NCBI GenBank assembly: GCA_036346205.1
Contig: JARFJB010001166.1
Coordinates: 12,870,501 to 12,934,500, forward strand
Direction of reading: 5' to 3'
Length of the DNA stretch: 64,000 nt
From: Vesta saturnalis
Taxonomy: Eukaryota; Arthropoda; Insecta; Coleoptera; Lampyridae
In this document: piece by piece, positions 54,297 to 64,000 of the stretch
Position numbering within the stretch: position 1 is the first letter of the stretch
Layout of the letters: each line of letters opens with the position of its first letter
Program-made: the position numbers and the translations under genes
The notes under the pieces: model-generated
Told to the model about the DNA's origin: nothing
Database searches by the model: none
What the model saw: the letters and a program-made list of their open reading frames with translations, nothing else

Positions 54297-56760
54297 TATA
54301 CGTAGTGGGTAATTTTGTTTGTAATTCTAGCGATTTACCGTCAAATTTTTGTTGTCAAGTTGAGTTTTATGAATAAATTTGTTTAACGCGTGTAGCGACC
54401 TTTAGGAAAGGTGTATGGCGAGCTTTAGTTTTTTTGTTTGTGATTATTATTCCGTAGTTTAGATTGGTTTTCCTTATTATTCCCCGTTTATTGAATGTTG
54501 AGTAGCGTATTATTTGTAAATAGTTGTATATAAGTGTAAATAGGTTATTATAAGTTTTTGTTATGAACGAATAAGTTCAAAGGTAAATATGTAATTAAAA
54601 ATTATTATTAATTTTAAGTGTAAATAGGGTTTATTTCGTTTGATTTCCGTAAAATATAATAGAAAGTTTTGTAAAAATTAAGTAACTTAAAGAAAGAGTG
54701 TAGATATAAATGTGTTTGTTATCGTTTTGGCGACGTCGGGTTAGTTATAGTAGTTCAGTTTAGTATTGAGTATGTTGGTTTTAAGTCATAGAGGAAGAAT
54801 GTGGGACTAATTGTTTTGTACTTGAATAAAAATATAGAGATGTTTTACACGATGATTTTGCTGACGTTTAAAATTTTGAAAATTACCGAGTCCTTACGGA
54901 CGAAAACGAAATTTGTGTGTTGGGGTATCAAATCTTCCCCTTCCGTTTTTTAATTGGTGGAACTAAATTAGATAAGATTTTTTATGAGTGGTGGGATTCA
55001 AAATTCCAAGATGGATTTCTGGTAGTAATTTAGGGATTCTGAAACTGACTGCGCTCCTGAGTAGTATTACGGTGACGCTTGTTGTTACGCTTTAAGGGGT
55101 GGTTTAGAACGTTGATATATTGGACCTTGTGGTGTTTAACGAACGTACTTTTTGTGTAGTAAGGGTAGTTTAGCTATTTCTGAAGAAGACCTGTGAAGGG
55201 ATTTTATAAAATTGTTCATCACCAAAGGATTATACCTAGTGCCGATTTCGATTTTACGTAAAGTTACCTAGAGATCATCGTCGTGTTTTATTAGTGCTTC
55301 AGTGACCTCTTTGGTTTTTATCGCTTTTGCGGATTTATTTGATCATTAACGTTCTTGTAGTGCCTCTTAATTACCGTGCAAAGCGTGTTCAAATATAAAC
55401 AAACTTTCGCAATATATTAAAATTATAGTTATTTAAATCAAGTTATTAACCTTTTGGATTGTTTGTGGAAATAAAACCAGTTAAAAGATATAAGTTAACA
55501 ATCAAGTTGAGCGCACAAATTATTATTTTAAAAGAAGTTTTTAATTAATGCAATAACATTTTAACGAGATCCAATCAAGGAGTTGTTTGTGTATAAAAGA
55601 ACAATAGTCAATTTTTCATTCATCATTTTGCCAGAGCGGGAAGATTTCATTTCCGTTATAGCAGTAACCGATCACCTGGGTCGCTTTCATTATTGTAACA
55701 CAGGAGAGGTGCAATTTTAGACCTTAAGGTAATATATTATTGTTTTTTTTATTGAATATTATCAAGATTTTTTGTGTTTCGAATTATTTTGTGTTAACGA
55801 AGGTTTGAAAGCGGTGTCTTATGTTTTTTTTTGTTAAATTAAGTTGTTTTAAATTTATTTAGTGTAATTAATCATAGTTCTGACGCTCCGCCTTCACACT
55901 TTTTTTATTTTAGTATGAAAGGGCAATTGACCCTATTGTAGTGTGGGTAAATAACCCACGATATATACATATCGGGGTTACGCAGAGTCCTGGCCAAGAC
56001 ATTCTGTCGCCTTTTAAGCATTTGTATTTATTTTGTTTATACGCATTATCGTATGTTTACATGTATAATATTTTCTTTATTTTTTATTTTATTATAGCTT
56101 TGTTAGGTTTTATAAATTTGTTTTAATTCTGTGGAAACCCTTTTGTGTTACAAAAAAGTTTTTTTTGCAAATTGCAAGTTTTCCAGTAAATTAGAAACGT
56201 AAGATTTTAACGTAACGAAGTGATAGTTTTTTTATTATTGAGTAATAGCGTTACTGATATTTAGTGTTTTATTTGATTGTTTTAGTTGAGTATTAATTCA
56301 TTTAGAGTGCATTCTATAGTTTTTTTTGTTTTGTTTTGATTATTATTTAATGCCTAATTATTTACACTGAGGTGTAGTAACGTAACGTTATAGAGTGATT
56401 ATCACGCTTTATTTGACAAGCGTGTAGTGCTATTTTGAAGCCCTATTTCAGGTGGTTTGCTGAGTTGCTGTCCAGCACACCTGGGATTGATTGCGGATAG
56501 GTAAGCGTATGTTTTTTGTATGTTTAGACACGCTATGTAGTCATAATTTTGGCACGACATCCCTTATTTTGACTACCAAACATTCTGGCGCCCAAACAAC
56601 CGAACTGATTACGTTTTCATCCCCTATTTTGACTTACGTACGTTTTACTATTCTGGATGTGCAAAATTTAACATCATACCCACCCCATACGCTGGCTAGT
56701 CGGGGCAAAAAGGCCAATTTTATCTGTAATCCCGTTCCACCACCCGTTTATACCGTTACA
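54297..56760 (+). repeat. Large repeat arm D
   Basis: Third plus-orientation arm, starting TATACGTAGTGGGTAATTTT beside a Harbinger terminus and ending TACCGTTACA at 56760. Relative to B it lacks about 150 bp near its start and contains a 71-bp insertion at 54545-54615. Confidence 0.85.
54545..54615. mobile_element. 71-bp insertion with 13-bp target duplication
   Basis: AAGTGTAAATAGG occurs on both sides (54532-54544 and 54616-54628), and arms A and B lack the insert. The insert is almost identical to 35738-35803. Long target duplication and short size suggest LINE-mediated insertion of a small RNA or of a SINE/LINE 3' end. Confidence 0.8.
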
Positions 56761-57222
56761 TTCTTTGCAATCATACTATATGTATTGATGGCATGTCTAA
56801 TAATTACTTCGATCAATTTTCGTTTTTTTGAATTAAAAATAAAACTCCCAGCTTGAATAATGGTTGTATTAATCAAGGTATTGTTCATTGCAGTATTTTA
56901 AGAAAATAATGCAATGAATGTTATGATTTATATTATAGGTTATGTTATACAATACTCGTTCGAGTAAGTTTCTAGATGTTCGAACAGATTTTACTCAAAC
57001 TATTAGTGTAAATTAAAAACGCTCATTTATTTTTCTTGCTGTGCTGTTATTAAATTGTTATCCTCGTATACGTATAAAGTACCTATACCGAGCATGTATG
57101 ACAAGTAGTGAAGCAAACATCTTGAAACAGAGCTATATAAATCTTGCATAAGTCTGTCTCTTAATTTCTCAATGCATTGAAAGCGCAAATGCAAAAACTT
57201 CAACGTAAGATAGTGTTGTTAT
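56761..57222. other. Spacer and possible C-terminal remnant of the P-element transposase
   Basis: AT-rich. On the minus strand a patch around 57180 (FLHLRF, CIEKLRDRL) could be transposase C-terminal sequence, but I could not confirm it. Confidence 0.3.
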
Positions 57223-58687
57223 TTAAAAGTGTTTTAAATATTTCTCTTCAATGGGAACATTATATTTGTTTTTTTTTGAAAACTTATTCCTACAATTCAA
57301 CAGATCGAAAACATTATTGAACATTAAGCAAAATTTGCCGGTGGCATTGCTTCCTTCGAAACCGGTTAATTTCAACGAATTTACGAACCGAAAAGCATTG
57401 AAAACACTATCACTTAATGTTTGAGCAACACGCTTAACATTCATTCTATTATCACCGAACAATATATGCTTTTTTGTTAGTTTGGTTGCAGCGTGCAAAC
57501 TCTCATGCTGTTGTAGTTCCTATAATTTTATTAAATGTTGCCATCTAATGTAATTCTCGTCCATGTCTACAAGACTTCCTTTATCTCCCAAACTATTCCT
57601 TACTAATTTCAGCATGTGACATGCGTCCCAAAATATAAAGACTTTGTCTTTTGTAACAGGATTAATAATCCAAGGTTTGAAATCATTTGAAAAAATGTCA
57701 AAATTGGCAGCAAGTTGATTGCACATGTTGAAATTAACAGGTGCTCCATCAAACGTGATTGAAAATATCTTTGCACCTGTTTCTGCAAGTAATTCAAAAC
57801 ATTTCAGTAAAAGATTTGCCCTTTCAGTACCGCTTAAACCTTGAGTTAAAAAGTAACCCAAAGGGAGTTTCCAATGCCCATTAAGACCAACAGCTAAAAA
57901 TACTAAAGCATTAGTAGCTTCAGTTAGCATATCTGATTCTTTTGGAATATTGGTACCCAGATCAACACCACCATAAAATGTACCATCCGCATATAATAAT
58001 TACGATCGAATGGACATTTCATCTAAAATGATGTTCATATGAATTATTGAATGTTTATTTCTAACACTAATAGATTTAAATGCTTCCTTTGAAAACCCTG
58101 GCTTCCCATCGACCACGCTGTACCACTTTCTTATTGTGCTTGGGTGTGGTAAAAGGTTCCTCCAAACTCTACGTAGACAATTGTAAGCAGTGGATGAATA
58201 AAACTGCAGGGTAAGTGCAAACTTACGCAACTCAGGAGAGTATTGCATACGTCTACGTTTTTGAAGCCTTTGGCTTATTATTTCTTTCAAACTTTCTGGA
58301 AGATTCATCTACAAAATGTTTAATTGCCAATTAAAATTTAACAACTTTTTCACATACGTACCATCATAAACTCAGCGCAATTTTCCGAAATTAAGTTTTT
58401 TTTCTTTAGATGATTAACTAAATCATCTAATTTTTTTACTTTCTTGACAAGTCTCCGGTTCGTTTGCTGCAGAATTTTAATTTTCTTCGCTTGTACAACA
58501 ATTTGCTGACTTGCTAAAGTTAACATTCTTTTGGCTCTTCTTGGAGTAACAAAATGTGGAGACTTGATTTCTCCAACATATCGAGGTTGAGAAAATCTTT
58601 TCCGCTTTGGAGTTGTAGGTACCATTTCCACATTATCGTTTCTACTAGAAGGCATATCTTCCGAACGTGGACATGAATGGGCTACTC
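57223..58687 (-). pseudogene. P-element / THAP9-type transposase, THAP domain missing, two nonsense codons
   Basis: Exon a (58687-58362) encodes a basic linker (TPKRKRFSQPRYVG) and a leucine-rich coiled coil. A 53-bp intron (58309-58361, GTACGT...TTTTGTAG) follows. Exon b encodes the P-element-type transposase: YSPELRKFALTLQFYS, LPHPSTIRKWY, LDEMSIRS, LNGHWKLPLGYF, TFDGAPVNFNM, FWDACHMLKLVRN. Catalytic Asp candidates lie in LDEMS, TFDG and WDACHM. In-frame stops occur at about 58001 (TAA after MSIRS) and about 57517 (TAG after HLIKL); otherwise the frame is continuous. The N-terminal THAP exon is not found, and an RTE element sits where upstream exons would lie. The C-terminus stops early at 57223. 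Confidence 0.85.
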
Positions 58688-58892
58688 CTAAAATATTACT
58701 TAGTAAGAGATTACAGAAGTCGATGACTTTTAGGAAAAAAATATATACAGGCAGAGAAGCTGACTGTGTTCTACATTTTAATGAAATTGTGTTAACCAGC
58801 AAGTACCCTTTCTTTATTATTCACTAACTACTAAGCACTTAAGTAAATAAACTTCAATGAGTGTTAGTGTTAAGTAGTTACTTACCATGAAG

Positions 58893-60240
58893 TCATCATC
58901 ATCATCATCAATCAGCCTCTCGCATCCACTGCAGGATATAGGCCTCCCTCATTTCTGCCCACTGTCTTCTGTCTTGAGCGCTCTGCATCCAGTTTGTAGT
59001 CATTCTCCTGATATCATCCGTCCATCGCGTGGGAGGTCTTCCTCTGTTTCTTTTGTCAGCCCTTGGTCTCCACTGAGCAGCCTTTTGTCCATCGTCCATC
59101 TGTCATGCGGGCCACATGTCCAGCCCAGTTCCATTTGAGTTTTGCCATCTGATAGATAACATCCGTGACTCCTGTTCTCGCCCTTAGGTCTTCATTTCTT
59201 ATGTGGTCACGAAGTGACACACCAAGCATCGATCTTTCCATCCTACGTTGGGCTACTCTAAGTTTCTTAGCGGATGTGGCTGTCAGAGTCAAAGTTTCGG
59301 CACCGTAGGTCATCACCGGTAGAACGCATTGATTGTAGGCCTTTCGCTTCAGACACATTGGGAGATTGCTCTTAAACACGTCCCTCATTTTGCCAAATGC
59401 AGCCCAAGAGAGCGTAATTCTTCTTCTTAATTCACATGTCTGATTGTCTCTCGAGATTTTTATCTCATGACCAAGGTATGTGTATTTATCCACCAACTCC
59501 AACTCTGCCTCCCCGTCACCAATAGCAATATTCCCACTAGGAACCAGATTTGTCATATATTTCGTTTTCGATATATTAATTTTTAAACCAACCGCACATA
59601 CCTCCTGAAGATCTTCCAGCATTACCTTAATATCTTGTAGATTATCGGCCACCAAGGCTATATCATCTGCGAAACGCAGGTTTGTTAGTTTTAATCCATC
59701 TATATTCAGGCCCTTTCCGCTCCATTCAAGCATTCCAAGGGCGTATTGCAAAATGGTGGTAAACAGTTTGGGTGACATAGTGTCACCTTGTCTCACTCCT
59801 CTGCCTATTTTTATGGGATTGGTGTTTTCATGTAGTCTTACCATCATGGTAGCATTCTTATATATGTTGTATATTAGCCTTGTGTAACGATAGTCGACAC
59901 GACATTTTTGTAAGGAGTCTAAAACTGCACGCATCTCAACAGTGTCAAAGGCCTTGTAGAAGTCCACAAAGGCAATGACAAGCGGTCTGTTATACTCTAT
60001 TGATTTTTCAATCAGGGTTTTGATGCTTTGAAGGTGGTCATTGGTTCCAAAGCCTCTGCGGAATCCGGCCTGTTCTATTGGCTGGTAAAAATCGAGTTTG
60101 TTTTCCAAACGTGTAGTGATAATTCTCGTGAATAGTTTATAGAGGTGACTGAGTAGGCTTATTGGCCGATAATTTTCCAGTTCGGCTGTATCTCTTCTTG
60201 TGGATTAGGATCACGATGGCGTTATACCACCTGAACAATG
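58893..60240 (-). pseudogene. RTE-clade LINE, reverse transcriptase and C-terminal part, 5' truncated
   Basis: From about 60240 leftward: WYNAIVILIHKK, (frameshift near 60190) ENYRPISLL, LYKLF, QAGFRRGFGTNDHL, VDFYKAFDTV, RGVRQGDTMSPKLF, LTNLRFADDIAL (active site FADD, normal for this clade), the thumb, and WNWAGHVARMTDGRWTK. After a frameshift near 59095 comes RGRPPTRWTDDIRR and the stop. The 3' end is a short (TGA)n tail (58893-58911), characteristic of RTE elements. Reverse transcriptase residues are intact over 350 codons, so the insertion is fairly young. The endonuclease and 5' part are missing. Confidence 0.9.
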
Positions 60241-61631
60241 TATAATTAAATGCATGCTCGAGCGCCATGTTATCTTTGTCCAGGAATAACAAAACCCTAA
60301 ATAATGAACAATAATAATTTTCTATAAATAACAAAAATTAACAATGTGCAATTAAGTTTATTTACCCAATATATGGATGGTTAAGGAGAGGTAAGAAAAG
60401 GTTTTAAAGCTAAGCTTAAAAAATATAAAATTTACCACATAAATTCCTCAGTATAATGATTTTCTATAGACAGCTTCCAGAGTTTAATTATGGATGCGGA
60501 ACGGTTAATCAGTATGAAAGCGTTTCTACATCTTCCTTGCGTATTCTTGTAACAACGCGATCAACTAGGTATTTGAAGGAATTTTCGTTCCACTAAACTT
60601 ATTGTATTCTTGATGTTTTATTGAATTAAAATTGCATTTTAAGATGATATTATTTGAATGAAGAGAAACTTGTGTAAATAAGTAACTTAATAGCCATTTA
60701 AAATATAAATATAAGTATGAGTAAGTAAGTACGCAAATAAGTGCCTTAAGTGAGTATAAGGAATAATATAAGTACTATAATCATTGTACGTAAGTGTACG
60801 TAAGTCCGGAGTGCCTGGAAAGAGCAAATGCTTAAGCTTAAAATATAATGAATTGAAAAAACTTACCACCAAAATTCTGATGGCACCAAAATAAAAATTA
60901 AGTAAAACCATTATAACAATGTCTTCTGCTTTAACATTCAGCAGCAAGTGAAGTAAAAAATAGAGGCTTTCAGAAAAGCTTCTGTTAATGCCTCAAAGGT
61001 GTCGCGCCTTGCGCGAAATACAATGATCGGAGTCCAATTTTTAAAAGAAAGGAACTATAACTATTTATATAATATTACACCCAAAATATATGTTCTATGA
61101 AATGCAATTTAGTTGCCTTTCTTAATTTTACATGTAAATAATTAAAACTCCTCTAATTTTACGCCAAATAAATTAATGATCTTAGATTAACGTATTTTTT
61201 AATACAACCACAAAAAAAGGTTGTTACACATCAGAACAAGCCTTATTGAACCAGGGTTGGGAACGTGAATGACCTACACGGTACTGTTCTTTCGGAATGT
61301 ATAACACCATTCCATGAGGATGACTTCAGATACTGAAAGAGCGATGTCCGAAGAAGAGGACGACTTAAAACAATATTCACGCCATAGAAAGGTTGCAAAG
61401 AAATTCCGTAAATCACTCCATCGAGCTGACTTAAAACACCACAAGGTTCTATCGGTTTTGCGAACAACAGTGGAATTAGGTACAGTAGAAATGATTTTTA
61501 TTAGACAATGGTCGGAAAGACCTAAAGGCGAAAGAACGGAAGTTTTATAAACAAGAGGGTTTGATGTAAGAAAGAGATCTAGAAGATGTGAGTATGGTTA
61601 GGGTTATCAGGGATTCTTGTGGGTTCAGAAA
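60241..61631. other. Stretch without recognised gene
   Basis: AT-rich. A 77-codon plus-strand frame from ATG 61320 (charged; reads SEEEDDLKQYSRHRKVAKKF) is the only candidate, without family resemblance. It could be an exon fragment. Confidence 0.3.
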
Positions 61632-62000
61632 TCATTTGTGTGAGAACACATGAAATAGCAAATGTTTCTGCACTATGACCAGCGGATTTGTAGTAGATGA
61701 AAATTGAAGCCAATTAGAGTTATGAACATTGAAATCGCCTACAAATGAGATATCGCAAGATGGAAACTGAGACAGGAGATAGTCAACTTTCATACTAAGG
61801 TAATCGAAGAAGTCTTGAAAGTTGCTGTCATTAGGAGACCTATAAATGCAACAATAGAATTTCACAAAATTAGGACCAGAATGTTTATACCAAATCACGT
61901 CAAAATTTTTATTTTCTAAGGAAGAAACCCTCTTGCAAGTAATTCTGTCTTTGATCACTCTGTAACATCTACGTGGTCCCATTTTAAATAATAATCTTAA
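61632..62000 (-). pseudogene. LINE endonuclease fragment (Jockey-like)
   Basis: The minus frame reads RVSSLENKNFDVIWYKHSGP, then VKFYCCIYRSPNDSNFQDFFD, then DISFVGDFNVHNSNWL: the APE-type endonuclease domain with the GDFN active-site box. No reverse transcriptase is attached. The open frame extends to 62129, but the first about 50 residues are unlike the family. Confidence 0.8.
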
Positions 62001-62689
62001 AAAATACAATAAGCAACAGAAATTGCGCAAAACACAAACTTCACAAAGCAAAAAAACAATCACCACAATTCGACGAAAGATGGATGCCGTTGCCGTAAGT
62101 GTAAACTGCTCATATGACGCGAACAGCAACTAATAGCAACAAAGAATTTTGCGTGTGCGCATAAACGACATTGGTAAATTAAGAGATGAACTTATGCGAT
62201 TTTAATATCTCTGTTTCACAATCTTTGCTTCATTTTCCACTTATTGCAGCAATATAATGATATCGATATACAGAGTGATCAATCTCAAGTGTATACCACG
62301 TGATCAAAATATTTAAGTTGGTACCACTGATAGGTTGGTAAGAAGCTGTATTGCTCTAGCTACTCTAGAGCATGGTTCGAGTAAAAACTACGATCAGTTT
62401 CAAATCTGTATGAAGGTCATTAACTTATACATATTATAAAATATTATCTTAATTTAAATAATGACTATTTTGTATTTGATTAGACTGCATCCCTATAAAA
62501 TACAACAAAATAAATAAAATATTATTTAATGATTGGATTAAATCATTACAAAATAATGAATCTTAAGTATTTAAATGTTATAATTTCATTATAATTAAAT
62601 AAAATTTACAGTACATGTTTATGGAATGACAATGTCTTTTACAAATTTTTTTTAACTCCTTAGGTACACATTAGTTATCACACTTTGCT
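62001..62689. other. Spacer, nothing recognised
   Basis: AT-rich sequence between the LINE fragment and the transposase; no coding or RNA feature seen. Confidence 0.4.
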
Positions 62690-63701
62690 TTACAGCATAT
62701 GTTCAAAATGACCGCCATTAAATTGTAAACATAAGTTCGCCCTACGTTGCATATTCGCAGATACATTTTGTAACATTTCGGCACCAATATTATGAACTTC
62801 ATGAGTTATACCATTTCGCAATTCTTGAAGAGGATGCAATCTTCCGCTGAACACTTTGCTTTTAAATAACCAAAAGAAAAAGTCTAACGGAGTCATGCTG
62901 AAATGCCGTTTCGTAATTCACGATCATCCAAATTATTAATAAATGGTTCTAAAAGTATTTCCCTGTATCTTGTCGCAGTAATTGTGGCATCGAAAAATAC
63001 TGATCCAAATATTCGTTGTCGCGACATTGTTATCCAGACACCGACCTTGATAGGGTGTAGGGTAGTTTCTCGAAGTACATGTGGATTTTCTACAGACCAC
63101 GTACGATAATTTTGGCTATTTATGTAACCGGACAGATGAAACCAAGCTTCATCAGAAAAAAAAGATACATCCAGTAAATCATTGTTCGTCGTATTGTTGA
63201 ACCATTGACAGTAGTTTACTCTAAGCTGAAAATCTCTATCTCGCAACTGTTGTAATACCGACACCTTGTACGGGTACAAATGTAAATTCTTCTTTAATGC
63301 AGTGTGGACACTTCCATAGGATACATCTAAAAATTATTTAAGTAAAATTATGTTTGTACGGTAAAATTTTTCATACGTGTTTGTGCAGATAGTTTTCGCA
63401 AAGATTTAGTGGGGCTTGCATTCATCCTTCCTTGGATATCTGCTAAGGTGTCCTGTGTTAAGACAGTAGCCGAAGCTACACGTTTGCGTTTTAAAACACT
63501 ACCTGTTTCCAAGAATCGAGCTATCAATCGATTACGATGTTGACTAAATGTTTCGTAACTAATATTTTCATTTGGGTACTCAACAGTAAATTGATCGATG
63601 CATGATTGCAATGAATAGTGCCATTGACCATTACCATCTTGGAAGCCGCTACGAAAATGAGCCACAACAATGAATGTGTCGTGTTCGATTGAAAACGGCA
63701 T
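62690..63701 (-). pseudogene. Tc1/mariner-type transposase with an intron, catalytic core deleted
   Basis: ATG near 63701 starts MPFSIEHDTFIVVAHF, a typical N-terminal helix-turn-helix domain. This exon ends near 63377. A 50-bp intron (63327-63376, GTATGA...TTTTTAG) joins in frame to VSYGSVHTALKKNLHLYPYK. The catalytic domain follows with the first Asp in FFSDEAWFHLSG. The protein is cut after DRELRNG; the segment with the second catalytic Asp is deleted. The last block resumes with TPLDFFFWLFKSKVF and ends FNGGHFEHML. The junction at about 62893-62903 is the only clear lesion, so this is probably a recent deletion derivative. No terminal inverted repeats were identified. Confidence 0.85.
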
Positions 63702-64000
63702 GACGATTAAATTCGATATCACAATTTGAAATTCAGAATATATAATTTGTCTTGATATAGACAGTTTGTAAATAACTCAAGAAAATACAAAAGTGAAAAA
63801 CGAAGGTATAATATGACATAAACTGACAAACTAAAACGACGGTAAAAATGCAGAATCGCTGCGCAGCTGCGATTCTGCATTTTTACCTTTTACACTAATT
63901 CGTGTATGCTGAAACCAAATCTGCAAGAATTTTTCTCCGAAATGACGGAAATTTTTTTTTTAGAATTTTGAAGAAAAATTTCTGCACCATACAAGCTGGT
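63702..64000. other. Right edge with a perfect hairpin
   Basis: Upstream region of the transposase and a strong hairpin (listed separately). No other feature. Confidence 0.4.
63841..63887. repeat. Perfect 19-bp hairpin with 9-nt loop
   Basis: GGTAAAAATGCAGAATCGC (63841-63859) pairs exactly with 63869-63887 around the loop TGCGCAGCT. It may be a transposon terminus or a regulatory hairpin; orientation and owner are unknown. Confidence 0.85.

Noticed and set aside
50924..56760. Arms B and D as the two LTRs of one retrotransposon
   Set aside because: The interval between them is Harbinger transposase, homology extends beyond TGTAGCG on the left, there is no purine tract, and arm C is inverted. 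Kept only as an alternative.
1..64000. CRISPR arrays, bacterial operons, riboswitches, rRNA genes
   Set aside because: None seen; the sequence is eukaryotic and its regular repeats are satellites, microsatellites and zinc finger units.

Overview
The window looks like AT-rich, gene-poor, transposon-dense nuclear DNA of an insect or other arthropod. Evidence: short spliceosomal introns of about 50 bp, copia, RTE, Jockey/CR1-like, Tc1/mariner, PIF/Harbinger and P-element relics, an insect-type tRNA-headed SINE, and clustered poly-C2H2 zinc finger genes. I cannot name the species. No ordinary conserved housekeeping gene was recognised.

Region 1 (about 880-6630) is the decayed core of a Polinton/Maverick or adintovirus-like virus island. 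On the plus strand it holds a phospholipase A2/minor virion core protein, an adenain-type cysteine protease, a capsid-type protein and a small unknown ORF. A broken protein-primed-type DNA polymerase B faces them on the minus strand. Next to the polymerase, on the plus strand, are two small spliced genes that look like an early or host-interaction region (5098-5731 and 5731-6628). They are the most novel-looking material here. Their introns are short, and the stop of the first overlaps the start of the second as TAATG.

Region 2 (7341-10712), region 3 (30901-34045) and 40960-43002 carry three related C2H2 zinc finger genes, all on the minus strand. The first two sit in a segmental duplication of about 3.2 kb that also contains a LINE ORF1 fragment and a Tc1/mariner end. 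Their shared N-terminus carries two SUMO-consensus sites.

Between these lie satellites and non-autonomous elements. They include a 145-bp degenerate array (17700-19470), a TIR element with a tRNA-like pol III box (17336-17702), a reverse-oriented SINE (18050-18455), paired foldback hairpins, two GC-rich repeat units with a 68-bp tandem array, a 9-bp-TSD MITE just upstream of zinc finger gene 2, and a tRNA-Ala-like cloverleaf at 35952-36025.

The right third (43390-56760) has a copia element interrupted by a repeat arm of about 2.2 kb. Three more copies of the arm occur, two of them forming a giant inverted repeat around a PIF/Harbinger core. The right edge has a P-element/THAP9-type transposase (57223-58687), an RTE LINE inserted beside it, another LINE endonuclease fragment and a Tc1/mariner transposase with an intron. 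Almost everything outside the zinc finger genes and the two spliced genes is visibly broken.
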